The translations under genes and the position numbers were made by a program. A stretch of DNA of 64,000 bases from CAZDET01 sp964504335 (GTDB lineage Bacteria; Bacteroidota; Bacteroidia; Chitinophagales; Saprospiraceae): NCBI GenBank assembly GCA_964504335.1, contig CAZDET010000011.1:36047-100046 (forward strand), given 5' to 3'. This document shows positions 8,214 to 17,880 of this stretch, piece after piece (the stretch's first letter is position 1; the number at the start of each line of letters is the position of its first letter). The notes beneath the pieces were generated by a model. The model searched no databases, was not told the DNA's origin, and worked only from the letters and a program-made list of their open reading frames with translations.

Positions 8214-9584
8214 TTATGTTAAGAAGTTCAGCGCTGCATAGGTCAGCAACGTCGACACCAGAACCGTAACTCCTAGCACAGCAGTTAACGGCGTGTAGGT
8301 CCGAAGCGCCAGAGGCATTGGGAGATCTCCAAACTGAGAGACCACCCAAAAAAAACTATCATTGGCGTGAGAGACTGTCATCGCACCACCACCAATGGCA
8401 GCAACGACCAAGGCCATTTCCGAGGGCGTATCAAAACCTAATTCCGGGGCCAGGGTCGCCAGCAGAGAGGAAGTGATCACCATTGCATTGGTAGAGGAAC
8501 CCTGAGCTGATTTAAGCAGGGCCGACAGGCCAAAAGCCCCAATAAGTAGACCAGCTCCGCTCAGTTGGGCACCGGTGGTCCAGGATGCAACCAGCGCCCG
8601 TAGAGGGGTTGCAGCCAGCACCCCCCCAAAAGCCCCCCCAACCCCGGTAAGAATAAGAATGGGACCGGCGAGTTCAATACCACGCCCCAACCAGCGGCCT
8701 CGACTTGTTCCCTTGGGAGTGGGCAGCAACCATAGCGCCGCAAAAAGTCCAATCAGTAGCGCCATGACAGGATGCCCCAAAAGCCGCAACCATCGGATCA
8801 CTGCCGGTGGCTCTTCCCAAAACCCAAGTAGCGATGCTACGGCGATGAGCCCTAATGGGAGCACTACCGGCAGTATTGAGGCTCCCAAAGCAGGAAGGCC
8901 CTTCGGTTTTTCAGTCAACGCCGTTTCTACAGTTGTAGCGAGCCCGCGACCGCGCCAGCGGGCGAAGAGGTACCCAAGGATAAGAGCCGGCAACGACAGC
9001 AAGAAACCCATCAGAATCAATACTCCCAAGTCTTCGGCAACACCCAAATTACCGGCGGCTGCCACCGGCCCGGGGGTAGGCGGAATGAGGGTATGGGTGG
9101 TGTACAGCCCCGCGGCCAGGCAGAGAGTCAGTGTAACTCCCGAAGTCCCGGCACGATGGGCCAACGAACGCCGCAGGCCCGCCAGAATGATGAAACCACT
9201 GTCGCAAAAAACCGGGACACTTACCGTAGCTCCAATCAGCAACAGCGCCAGGCCGCTACGCCCCTCCCCAATCCAGCGTAACACCAAACGGGCAATGGTC
9301 AGTGCCGCCCCCGATTCCTCGAGAATCACGCCGATCATACTACCCAGTACCACGATAAGCCCGATATATGCCAGCAACTGCCCAAAGCCGGCAGTAAGGG
9401 CCCCTACGACTTCCTCCGGCGGCAGCCCCACTCCCAATCCCAATGCGAGGGCCGACAGCAAAATGGCCAGAAAGGGATGCAGGCGCCAGCGCGTGCTCAG
9501 CAGAATAAGGAGGAGAATGGAAGCGGCAATTGCCAGTAATAAGGGCCATCCGGTTAGCATAGGGGGCAGCGAATCATTTCGCAT
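8214..9584 (-). CDS. GntP-family permease (gluconate/organic acid:H+ symporter)
   Basis: GntP carriers import gluconate or related sugar acids with protons. The product is about 456 residues, with 12 or so hydrophobic segments and family text such as ATVSVPVFCDSGFIIL and LIPPTPGPVAAAG, both typical of GntP. No kinase or dehydrogenase lies nearby, so the substrate is unknown. The open frame extends to 9668, but that extension overlaps the terminator behind nqrF, so a later start is preferred. ATG 9584 is listed; ATG 9560 (MLTGWPLL) fits the family N-terminus slightly better. A TACCTTTA box at 9584-9591 would favour 9560. Confidence 0.85.
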   Translation of the reverse strand: MRNDSLPPMLTGWPLLLAIAASILLLILLSTRWRLHPFLAILLSALALGLGVGLPPEEVVGALTAGFGQLLAYIGLIVVLGSMIGVILEESGAALTIARLVLRWIGEGRSGLALLLIGATVSVPVFCDSGFIILAGLRRSLAHRAGTSGVTLTLCLAAGLYTTHTLIPPTPGPVAAAGNLGVAEDLGVLILMGFLLSLPALILGYLFARWRGRGLATTVETALTEKPKGLPALGASILPVVLPLGLIAVASLLGFWEEPPAVIRWLRLLGHPVMALLIGLFAALWLLPTPKGTSRGRWLGRGIELAGPILILTGVGGAFGGVLAATPLRALVASWTTGAQLSGAGLLIGAFGLSALLKSAQGSSTNAMVITSSLLATLAPELGFDTPSEMALVVAAIGGGAMTVSHANDSFFWVVSQFGDLPMPLALRTYTPLTAVLGVTVLVSTLLTYAALNFLT

Positions 9585-9648
9585 AAAGGTACGGAAGGAG
9601 GAAAATGATCTTGCCTCCCACTCTAAGAGCCTCGCCAACCATCCACCA

Positions 9649-9680
9649 AAAACAAAAAGAGCCGGCAATAGCCAGCTCTT
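9649..9680 (-). terminator. Intrinsic terminator after nqrF
   Basis: On the minus strand AAGAGC/GCTCTT closes an inner GGC-AATA-GCC-type hairpin and is followed by TTTTTGTTTTT. It lies 22 bp after the nqrF stop, so it should end the nqr transcript and separate it from gntP. Confidence 0.75.
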
Positions 9681-9701
9681 CGGATTTTCTTTTTGGCTCG
9701 C

Positions 9702-10970
9702 TTACGAACCAAAATCGTCAAAGGCAATATTTTCTTCGGGTACACCCAGCTCGTCGAGCATGTTTTGCACCGCCTGCAGCATCAGGGGCGGACCACACAG
9801 GTAGTACTCGATTTCTTCTGGCTCCGGATGATTCTTCAGGTAGTTGTCATAGGTTACCTGGTGGATGAAACCGGTCGGACCAGACCAGTTATCTTCAGGT
9901 AATGGATCAGATAATGCTATGTGGTAGCTGAAATTAGGGAAATCCTTCTCGATTTCGCGGAAATCGTTTGTGTAGAACAACTCGCGCAGAGAACGCCCGC
10001 CGTACCAGTAACTGACCTTCCGGTCGGTCTTCAGTGTGTGAAACAGGTGGAAGATATGCGACCGCAGCGGGGCCATACCCGCACCACCGCCGATGTAGAC
10101 CATTTCCTTGTCGGTGGGCTTAATGAAGAATTCACCATAAGGACCGGAGATGGTTACTTTATCGCCCGGCTTCTGATCGAAGACGTAGCTGGAACAAACC
10201 CCCGGATTCACATCCATCCAGCCGCCGGCCTTACGGTCGAAGGGCGGAGTGGCAATCCGGATATTTAACATCACAATGTTTCCTTCAGCCGGATGGTTGG
10301 CCATGGAGTAAGCACGGAATTGCTCCTCGTTGTTGACCATTTTCAGATCCCACATCTTAAACTTATCCCAGTCACCTTTGAACTTATCGGGGTTGTCGCC
10401 GTGGTGAGCCGGGTGGGGCGTAATGTCGAAATCCTTGAAGTCAACGGTTACTTTGGGGACGTCAATCTGGATGTAGCCTCCGGATTCGAACTCAAGGTTT
10501 TCGCCTTCGGGAAGCCGTACTACAAACTCCTTGATAAAGGTAGCTACGTTATAATTCGAAACTACCTCGCATTCCCACTTCTTGATGCCAAAGATTTCTT
10601 CCGGCACGCGAATGTCCATGTCTTCCCGCACCTTTACCTGACAAGCCAGACGCTTTTTTTCTGCTACTTCCCGGCGCGTCAGGTGGTTGAGTTCGGTAGG
10701 CAACACATCGCCGCCTCCCCTGTCGACGTGGCATTCGCACATCGCACAGGTTCCCCCACCCCCACAAGCGGAGGGTAGAAAAATACTTCGGTCGGACAAT
10801 GCCGACAGCAACGAAGACCCCGGTGCAACCATCAACGGGTTTTCGGCATCTCCGTTGATTACAATTTTCACTTCACCTTGTGGCACCAATTGCTTTCTGG
10901 CCACCAACAACATTGCAACCAGCAACAAGATGATGGAGGTGAAGACAATTACAGCTAATAAGATAGTCAT
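9702..10970 (-). CDS. nqrF: Na+-translocating NADH:quinone reductase subunit F
   Basis: NqrF is the electron entry subunit: it oxidises NADH with FAD and passes electrons through a 2Fe-2S cluster. The 422 residues have one N-terminal membrane helix (about 3-24). A ferredoxin domain follows, with cluster cysteines C69, C75, C78 and C110 in the spacing of Vibrio NqrF. The FAD domain contains RAYSMANHP and the NADH domain GGGAGMAPLRSHI. It is the last gene of nqrABCDEF and is followed by an intrinsic terminator. Confidence 0.97.
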   Translation of the reverse strand: MTILLAVIVFTSIILLLVAMLLVARKQLVPQGEVKIVINGDAENPLMVAPGSSLLSALSDRSIFLPSACGGGGTCAMCECHVDRGGGDVLPTELNHLTRREVAEKKRLACQVKVREDMDIRVPEEIFGIKKWECEVVSNYNVATFIKEFVVRLPEGENLEFESGGYIQIDVPKVTVDFKDFDITPHPAHHGDNPDKFKGDWDKFKMWDLKMVNNEEQFRAYSMANHPAEGNIVMLNIRIATPPFDRKAGGWMDVNPGVCSSYVFDQKPGDKVTISGPYGEFFIKPTDKEMVYIGGGAGMAPLRSHIFHLFHTLKTDRKVSYWYGGRSLRELFYTNDFREIEKDFPNFSYHIALSDPLPEDNWSGPTGFIHQVTYDNYLKNHPEPEEIEYYLCGPPLMLQAVQNMLDELGVPEENIAFDDFGS

Positions 10971-11024
10971 AGATAATTATGCTTTGTTCTTCCCCTTCCA
11001 ACGAGGAAGTAATTCATTGTCTGT

Positions 11025-11648
11025 TTATTGCGAAGCAGCAGGCCCGGCAAATACCGCCGGGTCAATTCCCATCAAACTCATAAAGGCAATACCCATCAGC
11101 CCCGTAAGGATGAAGGCCATACCCAGTCCGCGCAGCGCCGGGGGAACGTTCGAGTAGCGAATTTTTTCCCGAATCGCCGCAATAGCAATAATGGCCAGGA
11201 ACCAACCGAACCCGCCTCCCAAGCCAAAGGCTACCGATTCAGAGAGGTTGTACTCACGCGATACCATAAAGAGCGAACCACCCAGGATAGCGCAGTTTAC
11301 CGTGATTAGCGGTAGGAAAATACCCAGCGCCGCGTACAGCGAAGGAGAAAATTTCTCCACAACCATCTCAACCAACTGTACCATCGAGGCAATAACGGCA
11401 ATGAACAGAATGAAGCGCAAAAACGTCAAGTCCGTTCCAAAAACACCGTCGGCACTCAGCAGGTAAGTATTGATCAACCAGTTGATCGGCATAGTAAAAC
11501 CAAGTACAAAAATGACCGCCAGGCCAAGCCCGAAGGCGGTAGTTACCGATTTGGAAACGGCCAGATAAGAACACATGCCCAAAAAGTAGGCAAGTACCAG
11601 GTTCTCGATAAAGGCCGATTTGACGAAAATATTTATGAATTCTCCCAT
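11025..11648 (-). CDS. nqrE: Na+-translocating NADH:quinone reductase subunit E
   Basis: NqrE is a six-helix integral subunit that, with NqrD, carries the intramembrane iron centre and part of the sodium path. The 207-residue length is normal. The N-terminal text FVKSAFIENLVLAYFLGMCSYLAVS contains the conserved cysteine of the family (LGMCSYL). The gene lies between nqrD (33 bp) and nqrF (54 bp) on the same strand. Confidence 0.96.
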   Translation of the reverse strand: MGEFINIFVKSAFIENLVLAYFLGMCSYLAVSKSVTTAFGLGLAVIFVLGFTMPINWLINTYLLSADGVFGTDLTFLRFILFIAVIASMVQLVEMVVEKFSPSLYAALGIFLPLITVNCAILGGSLFMVSREYNLSESVAFGLGGGFGWFLAIIAIAAIREKIRYSNVPPALRGLGMAFILTGLMGIAFMSLMGIDPAVFAGPAASQ

Positions 11649-11681
11649 TTCTATCTTCTTTTGTCGTGCTTGAGTGGATAA

Positions 11682-12413
11682 TTAGGATACATCTACCAGC
11701 TTAGTGTTGTAAGCACGCTGGATCCAGATAATTACCCCAACCACGAAGAGGGCGGCTGCGGGCAATACCATCAGGTTGTTGTTGCTGTACCAGCTGAACC
11801 AACCATTTTCAACGGTATTGATCAGGAATCCCTGGCCGGCACCGATGATCTTCAGCTCGATTGGGCTACCGGCAAACAAACTTCCTTTGCCAAATAGCTC
11901 GCGCACCACACCCACAGCGATCAGGATCAGACCATATCCCAAGCCGTTACCGACACCATCCAGGAAGGAGCGCCAGGGCTTGTTGGCCATGGCAAACGCC
12001 TCGAGGCGTCCCATAATGATGCAGTTGGTGATGATTAGGCCGATGTAAACGGACAACTGCTTGTAGATCGGATAATTGAACCACTTCAACGCCAACTCCA
12101 CCATCGTCACCAATGTGGCAATAATGACGAGCTGAACGATCAGTCGCACCTGCTTTGGAATGAATTTTCGCAACAGCGATGTAAACAGGTTGGACAGGGC
12201 ACACACCACGACGACCGCCACGGCCATCACAATGGAAGGATATACCAACGACGTTACGGCCAGGGCCGAACAAATACCCAGCACCTGCACGGTAATGGGA
12301 TTGTTGTCATTGATCGGATCGGTAATCAGCGCCCGCTCTTTTTTCCCGAATAAGGGCTCGGCGGGGGTTGCTACCGCTTGTTCTTTGGAGTCTATTACTT
12401 TTGCTTCCGCCAT
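11682..12413 (-). CDS. nqrD: Na+-translocating NADH:quinone reductase subunit D
   Basis: This is the membrane partner of NqrE in the sodium pump. The 243 residues include a soluble N-terminal lead of about 30 residues before the family motif DPINDNNPITVQVLGICSALAVT, which holds the conserved cysteine. The motif TNCIIMGRLEAFAM is also diagnostic. The lead makes the protein slightly longer than typical 210-residue NqrD. It is co-transcribed, with a 29-bp gap after nqrC. Confidence 0.96.
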   Translation of the reverse strand: MAEAKVIDSKEQAVATPAEPLFGKKERALITDPINDNNPITVQVLGICSALAVTSLVYPSIVMAVAVVVVCALSNLFTSLLRKFIPKQVRLIVQLVIIATLVTMVELALKWFNYPIYKQLSVYIGLIITNCIIMGRLEAFAMANKPWRSFLDGVGNGLGYGLILIAVGVVRELFGKGSLFAGSPIELKIIGAGQGFLINTVENGWFSWYSNNNLMVLPAAALFVVGVIIWIQRAYNTKLVDVS

Positions 12414-12442
12414 GGGTTAGCAATAATTATATGGTGGTAGAA

Positions 12443-13201
12443 TTAATTTCCGCTTTCTATCAGCATTCCCTGAACGCTCTGCGGGCTGTCAGCGCGAAGC
12501 GATTCGATGTATGCCTGATACAATTTCATCCCGTTGTACATCATCTTCGATACACCGTCGGCCGTCACTGTGGCTCCCGTAATTCCATCGACTTCGTGAT
12601 CCTTGTCCACAGCACCTCCTTTGCGCACATAAATGGAGACAAATTTGCCCTCATCGTAAATTTGCGTGCCCTTAAACTGAGCGGCAAAGGTCGGATTGTC
12701 TTTGATTTCCGCACCCAGGCCGGGGGTTTCCCCTTTGTGGTCGAACGAGGCTCCGGCAATGGTATTCAAATCCGACTCAAGCGCGATGTTGCCCCAGATT
12801 TCGTCCCATAGCCCATTGCCGCGCACGGAAAAAATGTAGTATTTGTCTCCGTTGTAATCGTAGATATATATGGGTAGGCGGCGTTCCGCCTCCGGTTTCT
12901 TTCTTTCCTGTGCCATGTCAATATCGGCAGCATCGTATTCTTCGAGAATGTTGCCCGCGGGGTCTACTACCCGGGTCTCCATATTCCCATCGAAAATTTG
13001 CTGCACCTGATCGTCCGACAGGGCATCAACCGTAACACCTTCACCGAGGTAATCTTCCACCGCCGTGAGGATGGCGCGCTTGTTGAAAATTTCCTCATTG
13101 AGGGTAGCCTGCTTCATCGTTACCTCGCGGAAACCAGTCAGCAACAAGGCGACTACTACGGTCATGATCAATACAAAAAATACAACTTGTCGGGTTTGCA
13201 C
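12443..13201 (-). CDS. nqrC: Na+-translocating NADH:quinone reductase subunit C
   Basis: NqrC carries a covalently bound FMN on the outer face of the membrane. The 252-residue product has one N-terminal membrane helix (about 7-24) and an FMN-binding domain. The flavin attachment motif reads TGAT, with the acceptor threonine at about T211 in GITGATVTADGV. The first position is T rather than the more common S. It sits between nqrB and nqrD. Confidence 0.96.
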   Translation of the reverse strand: MQTRQVVFFVLIMTVVVALLLTGFREVTMKQATLNEEIFNKRAILTAVEDYLGEGVTVDALSDDQVQQIFDGNMETRVVDPAGNILEEYDAADIDMAQERKKPEAERRLPIYIYDYNGDKYYIFSVRGNGLWDEIWGNIALESDLNTIAGASFDHKGETPGLGAEIKDNPTFAAQFKGTQIYDEGKFVSIYVRKGGAVDKDHEVDGITGATVTADGVSKMMYNGMKLYQAYIESLRADSPQSVQGMLIESGN

Positions 13202-13241
13202 GGTTGCTAATTTTCAGGTGGATAAATAGGTAACTATCGCG

Positions 13242-14624
13242 TTAGAGACTAGCTTCTGCGGTAACGGAAGGTGTAAGTGTCTTCCGGCTTCCCTTTTCGG
13301 AGATATAATCGTTCAGCTCAGCGGCAACTACAGCGACCCGCTTCTCGCGGCGGCGGATGTTGCCCTTAATCACGTAGTGGTCAATTAATGGAGCAAATGT
13401 ATTCAGCAACAATATGGAGAGCATCCAGCCTTCCGGATAGGCCGGGTTCATAACCCGGATGATCAATCCGATAGAAGCAATCAGGAAGCCATAAATCCAC
13501 TTCCCAAGAGACGTGGAAGCTGCCGAAACCGGATCGGTAGCCATATAGACAATGGCAAACAAGAAGCTGCCCATATACAGGTGATAAAACCAGGGCACTG
13601 CCATAAACTTAAAGATGCCGGGGGTATCTGCGGTGATTACGTCCGGGGCAATCAGGTTCAGGCCAACACCGGCTACCACGAAGCCGAGTAGGCCTCCCAC
13701 GATGATGCGGTAGTCCGCTACCCGCGTGAAAATCAGGAACAAACCGCCCAGAATGATCAGCGGCTTGGACATTTCGCCAATCGAGCCGGGAATATCTCCC
13801 CACCACATGGCGGACGTGGAGTAGACAGCCGTAACACCGTCCCAGCCTTCTTTGGCTGCGATCCCCAGTGGAGTCGCGCCAGTATAGCCATCAACAACCG
13901 GTAGCCCGCCGGCCCCAAACGTCGACCAGTTAAAGGATTCAAACACCTGATCGAAAAGGCCGTGTACGAAAGTATACCCGCCGCTCACGTACGCCCCTAC
14001 TCCTGCCTGCTCGAGACCGGACACCCACACTTCGTCACCGGAGATGAAGGTTGGATAGGCAAAGAAGACAAACACCCGCGAAAGGAGCGCAATGTTCCAG
14101 ATATTCATCCCCGTTCCTCCGAACGCTTCCTTACCGATCAAAACGGCAAAAGCGATTGACACCGCCAGAATCCAAAGGGGAATGTCGGGGGGCATGATCA
14201 GCGGAATCAGCGCGCCGGATACCAGAAAGCCCTCCTCAATCGGATGGCCTTTCCTGGCGGCATAGTAAAATTCGATGCCCAACCCTACGACGTGGGAAAC
14301 GATAAAAATGGGAATGAGCTGTATCAGTCCGTACACCAGCTTAAGATGGAACCCCTCCAGCAACCCGGTATGGATTCCGAGCGCGGAGAAATGCTGGTGG
14401 CCGATGTTGTATGTACCCCAAATGTAGCACAACTGCAAGGCCAGCACCACGTGAATCATCACCCGCTTCAGGTCCATGCCGTCACGGATGTGAACACCGT
14501 TATTCGTCACAGTTCCGGGGGTAAAGGCGAATGTGTAGAACCCATCGTAGAGCGTGTGGAGAAAGGGAGCCTTTTCCTTGTTCGGTTCGATGCGTTCGAA
14601 GAAGTTTAGAATTGCCTGTTTCAT
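13242..14624 (-). CDS. nqrB: Na+-translocating NADH:quinone reductase subunit B
   Basis: NqrB is the largest membrane subunit. It binds riboflavin and a covalent FMN and forms the main sodium channel. The 460 residues contain the flavinylation motif DGYTGATPLG, with acceptor T251, and about ten membrane helices. It is separated from nqrA by 127 bp, the widest gap in the operon; that gap contains a GGGATATCCC palindrome at about 14658-14667 but no gene. Confidence 0.97.
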   Translation of the reverse strand: MKQAILNFFERIEPNKEKAPFLHTLYDGFYTFAFTPGTVTNNGVHIRDGMDLKRVMIHVVLALQLCYIWGTYNIGHQHFSALGIHTGLLEGFHLKLVYGLIQLIPIFIVSHVVGLGIEFYYAARKGHPIEEGFLVSGALIPLIMPPDIPLWILAVSIAFAVLIGKEAFGGTGMNIWNIALLSRVFVFFAYPTFISGDEVWVSGLEQAGVGAYVSGGYTFVHGLFDQVFESFNWSTFGAGGLPVVDGYTGATPLGIAAKEGWDGVTAVYSTSAMWWGDIPGSIGEMSKPLIILGGLFLIFTRVADYRIIVGGLLGFVVAGVGLNLIAPDVITADTPGIFKFMAVPWFYHLYMGSFLFAIVYMATDPVSAASTSLGKWIYGFLIASIGLIIRVMNPAYPEGWMLSILLLNTFAPLIDHYVIKGNIRRREKRVAVVAAELNDYISEKGSRKTLTPSVTAEASL

Positions 14625-14751
14625 ATAGATACAGCCGTTGCGAAGTTTTATGAAGAAGGGATATCCCCCTTTTATTTTCTGCTAAACTAACAAGGACAGT
14701 CCGTCGATGTATGAACCGCGTTCCTCGTTTTACATTGTTCTAACAATCTGA

Positions 14752-16407
14752 TTACGCCTGCTCGCGCATGGTCTCCAAACCGCGTCGCAAAATTTGCTGA
14801 AGTGGTTGTTTGGATACGCAGGCAAACTCTGCCAGTGCTACATCTTCCTCCACAAGTTCGTGGATACCCAGCCCCTCCATGCTCTCGAAGTCGTTTACGA
14901 GAATTGCCTTCATGAGTTGCTGCGTCATGATATCAACCGGCATGACCGACTCGTAATCGTTGGTTACTACAAAGGCACGCATTTCTCCGTGGGTATTGGT
15001 ATTCCCCTTGAATTTGGCGCCTGGTATAAAATGAGTTGGAAAGGTGGGGGAAATAGAAGGGCGGCCCTTGATCGGCAGCAGCCAACCGAACATTTCGGGA
15101 TCGTCTCCTTCTTCAATGACGGTCACCTGATCGTCGTAAAAGTCTAGGAAACCGTCTTCCGGTTTTTGTTGGCCGGAAAGCACGTCTCCACTGATCAGGC
15201 GCACTTTTTCGGTTTGAATATTGTCCTTCAACAGCTCGCCGATATTTGCTCCGGCGAAGGTCCGGATGTAGTGCGGATGCTTCAACTCGTGGCCGGTCAG
15301 CGCCACCACGCGCTCCATGAACAGCCGGCCGTTGAGGAAGAGCTCTCCGAGCGTAATTACTTCCTGTACACTAATCGTCCATATTTTATCGTGTGGCCCT
15401 ATTGGTGCCAGGTGATGAATCTGAATACCGACGTTTCCGCTGGGATGTGGCCCACGGAAAAAATGTTTTTCTACACCTTCGGCCTCGGTGAAGGCCGGCG
15501 AGGGGGCTTCCTTTCCGCGGCCGTCCAGTCCCAGAAATACCCGGCCGGTTGTCAGGCGATTGAGCACGTCGAGGCCGCGCTGAAAGCGCGCACTGTTTCC
15601 TTGCATCAAAAAGCCGTAATCGGGCGCAAGGGGAGCCGTATCGAAGGTAGAAACGAATATGTCGCGGGGTACCTCCTCGGGCTCGGCAATCACATTAAAG
15701 GGCCGCTGACGCAGCATCGGCCAGGCACCACTTTCCAACAGAAAATCAACCAGATCCTCCCGGCTGATTTCCTCCAGATTGGGCACCTCGTACGAACGAT
15801 ATTGCTGGTCCTTATCGGCCAGAATAATGATCTCCGTAATGGCGCGTTTCAACCCTCGCTTGATTTCGATCACCTCCCCACTAACGGGAGCCGAAAATTT
15901 AACGCGCGGCATCTTTTTGTCGAAGAAAAGGACGTCGCCGGCTTTCACTGTGGCCCCCTCTTCCACCAGCATTTTGGGGATGGGCTGCAATCCAATGAAG
16001 TTGGTCGGCTGCACGGCATAGCGCGTTACCCTCGAATCATCGTTGATAACTTCTTCGGCTGCCTCTCCTTCCAGATGGATATCGTATCCTTTCTTAAGAA
16101 TAGTCAGCGGCTGGCTCTCCAGGTAGTCCGGCAAACTGGACCGGAACAATTCGCGCATCTTCGGAAATAGGCCGAAGTTGGCCTCCGTAGTGTCCACATT
16201 GTTCTTTCGGGCCTCCAGCACGAGCAAATTGTCCGATACACTGATCACCAGAAACAGGAAAACCAGTATCGCTACACCGATAATGGTGTACAAAACGGCG
16301 TTATTAAAAAGGCTATTCCCGCCACTGGCGTCCTGAGCCGAAAGCTCGATGGAGAGAAGAAAGAGAAGCGCAGTTGTATAGATGGCTCTGTTTAGCAAAC
16401 GTATCAT
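14752..16407 (-). CDS. nqrA: NqrA with an N-terminal signal-peptide and membrane-helix extension
   Basis: NqrA is the soluble quinone-related subunit of the Na+-NQR pump and is normally about 450 residues with no membrane segment. Here the product is 551 residues. Residues 1-25 look like a signal peptide ending LSAQ, 37-58 form a clear membrane helix, and 59-100 a linker. The usual NqrA start corresponds to LTILKKGYDIHL at about 101. The rest (PTNFIGLQPIPKMLVEEG, GLDGRGKEAPS) is ordinary NqrA. The frame is continuous and the upstream promoter fits the long form, so the extension seems real. It would tether NqrA to the membrane. It is the first gene of the operon. Confidence 0.93.
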   Translation of the reverse strand: MIRLLNRAIYTTALLFLLSIELSAQDASGGNSLFNNAVLYTIIGVAILVFLFLVISVSDNLLVLEARKNNVDTTEANFGLFPKMRELFRSSLPDYLESQPLTILKKGYDIHLEGEAAEEVINDDSRVTRYAVQPTNFIGLQPIPKMLVEEGATVKAGDVLFFDKKMPRVKFSAPVSGEVIEIKRGLKRAITEIIILADKDQQYRSYEVPNLEEISREDLVDFLLESGAWPMLRQRPFNVIAEPEEVPRDIFVSTFDTAPLAPDYGFLMQGNSARFQRGLDVLNRLTTGRVFLGLDGRGKEAPSPAFTEAEGVEKHFFRGPHPSGNVGIQIHHLAPIGPHDKIWTISVQEVITLGELFLNGRLFMERVVALTGHELKHPHYIRTFAGANIGELLKDNIQTEKVRLISGDVLSGQQKPEDGFLDFYDDQVTVIEEGDDPEMFGWLLPIKGRPSISPTFPTHFIPGAKFKGNTNTHGEMRAFVVTNDYESVMPVDIMTQQLMKAILVNDFESMEGLGIHELVEEDVALAEFACVSKQPLQQILRRGLETMREQA

Positions 16408-16446
16408 GCTTTTGATCTCCGTGAGATAGGGAGGTTTATGTCAGCG

Positions 16447-16477
16447 CAAAGATAGAAAGCTTCCGGCGTTCTTCGAA
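16447..16477 (-). promoter_or_regulatory. Promoter of the nqr operon
   Basis: On the minus strand TATCTTTG (16454 to 16447) follows a TTCG box (16477 to 16474) after exactly 19 bp, close to the Bacteroidota consensus TTTG-N19-TAnnTTTG. It lies 39 bp before the nqrA ATG at 16407. Confidence 0.65.
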
Positions 16478-16524
16478 AAACGATCATTTGTTATCTGGAA
16501 ACACTATTGTTATTTAGATTAATT

Positions 16525-17148
16525 CTAAACAAAGTCCAACTGCCTGATTTCTCGGCGCCAACGAATGTAAGCCCCCACAGCAATGACAACATAGAGCATC
16601 ATCAACACCATGAACAAATAGGCTCCCCGCGAAGCATACAAGCCCGCATAAACGGCATCAATCACGATCCAGTAAACCCAGTTCTCCAATTTCCGCCGAA
16701 TCAACAGGAAGGTAGTTACTACCGAAAAAACGGTGGTGAATGCATCCCAATAGGTCGCCGCTGCGCTAGTGTACCGGGCGGCAAGCACGCCAAATACGAC
16801 CGATAGCAAACTGCCGGCCAAAATAGCAGCCAGATGCTGAGGTGTGGTCATCCGGGTGATGGGAAGTGGAGCATTATTCCTGCCTCCGTACTGCCACTGC
16901 ACATAGCCAACTACCGCCATGACCACGTAAAACAGTTGCAGCAAGGCATCGAAATACAACTGGTAAAACACGTACGAAGCATACGCCCACAGCAACCCGC
17001 TGACAATCGCCCAAAACCAGCACCACTGATTACCCCTTGCGGCCAGCAATACGTAAAAAATGGCGGAAAGGGTAGCCACCCAGTCGATCCAGGAAAAACC
17101 GGCAGCCGTTGTAGCGATTTGTTGAAGAATGGCAGAGAGTTCGGGCAT
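16525..17148 (-). CDS. pnuC: PnuC-family vitamin transporter
   Basis: PnuC proteins import nicotinamide riboside, or in many Bacteroidota thiamine (PnuT), by facilitated diffusion followed by phosphorylation inside. The 207 residues form about seven helices. They include the family signature NQWCWFWAIVSGLLWAY and a tryptophan-rich second half (NWVYWIVIDAVYAGLY). I see no TPP riboswitch or thiamine gene beside it. A NadR-like riboside kinase does occur in this window (45956-46480), although not adjacent. Substrate therefore stays open between nicotinamide riboside and thiamine. Confidence 0.88.
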   Translation of the reverse strand: MPELSAILQQIATTAAGFSWIDWVATLSAIFYVLLAARGNQWCWFWAIVSGLLWAYASYVFYQLYFDALLQLFYVVMAVVGYVQWQYGGRNNAPLPITRMTTPQHLAAILAGSLLSVVFGVLAARYTSAAATYWDAFTTVFSVVTTFLLIRRKLENWVYWIVIDAVYAGLYASRGAYLFMVLMMLYVVIAVGAYIRWRREIRQLDFV

Positions 17149-17349
17149 CGTTTATAATTAATCGTTGAAGCAGTCGGGCGTTTAGTGCCGTGACGTCGCA
17201 TGTACATGAACACATCAACGCGCCAACGTTTTCGGGTTTTAAAGGAAATTCTTTCCCGATGTGCAACCTTTCCGATCGCGGACAGTCCCCCCTTAAAAGA
17301 CCCCAATTAGGAGGAACTGCGGGCCAAGCCGCAGATTACAATAACACCC

Positions 17350-17880
17350 ATGTCGGACGAAGAATTGATGGAATCCGTACGGGAAGGAAATGTGAGTGCG
17401 CTGGGAACGCTTTTTAAGCGTTACCACAAGCATTTGTTTGGATATTTTGTTCGACTGACGCACGACCGCCAACTAAGTGAAGACTTGACGCAGGCAACCT
17501 TTGAACGGGTGCTGCGCTACCGAACCAGTTACCGAGGGGATGGTACCTTCCGGGCCTGGATTTTTTCGGTCGCCCGTAACGTAAAGGTGGATCACCACCG
17601 GCGCAACCGCATTGTCGTAGATCAACGAGTCGAAATGGCCGATTTAAAAATTCTCACGCCCACCGTATCCCTTGCTCTGGAAGAACGCGAGCGGCGCGAA
17701 GCCCTCGAGCGGGCCGTGCGCGAACTGCCGGAGACCTATCGGGAAACACTCTTGCTGGTTTGGAAACAGGAATTGAAGTACCGAGAGGTCGCCGAAATCC
17801 TCGGAACCACCGAAACCAATGTCAAGAGTCGGATGCACCGCGCCGTGCGGGCGCTCCGAAAAAAATTGTGTAAGAAATGA
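17350..17880 (+). CDS. ECF-type RNA polymerase sigma factor
   Basis: The 176-residue protein has the two-domain ECF layout. Sigma-2 includes FKRYHKHLFGYFVRLTHDRQLSEDLTQATF and FRAWIFSVARN. Sigma-4 ends with LKYREVAEILGTTETNVKSRMHRA, the helix-turn-helix that reads the -35 box. Its stop overlaps the start of the next gene by 4 bp (ATGA), and that gene has the layout of a membrane anti-sigma factor. The leader contains TGCAACCTTT (about 17260), which resembles ECF -35 boxes seen in Bacteroidota and may be an autoregulatory promoter; this is inference. Confidence 0.92.
   Translation: MSDEELMESVREGNVSALGTLFKRYHKHLFGYFVRLTHDRQLSEDLTQATFERVLRYRTSYRGDGTFRAWIFSVARNVKVDHHRRNRIVVDQRVEMADLKILTPTVSLALEERERREALERAVRELPETYRETLLLVWKQELKYREVAEILGTTETNVKSRMHRAVRALRKKLCKK

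Noticed and set aside
9585..9668. 28-residue extension of the GntP permease
   Set aside because: It overlaps the intrinsic terminator behind nqrF and is not family-like.
17149..17349. Possible TPP riboswitch in front of pnuC
   Set aside because: I could not find the conserved CTGAGA core on the minus strand in this stretch.
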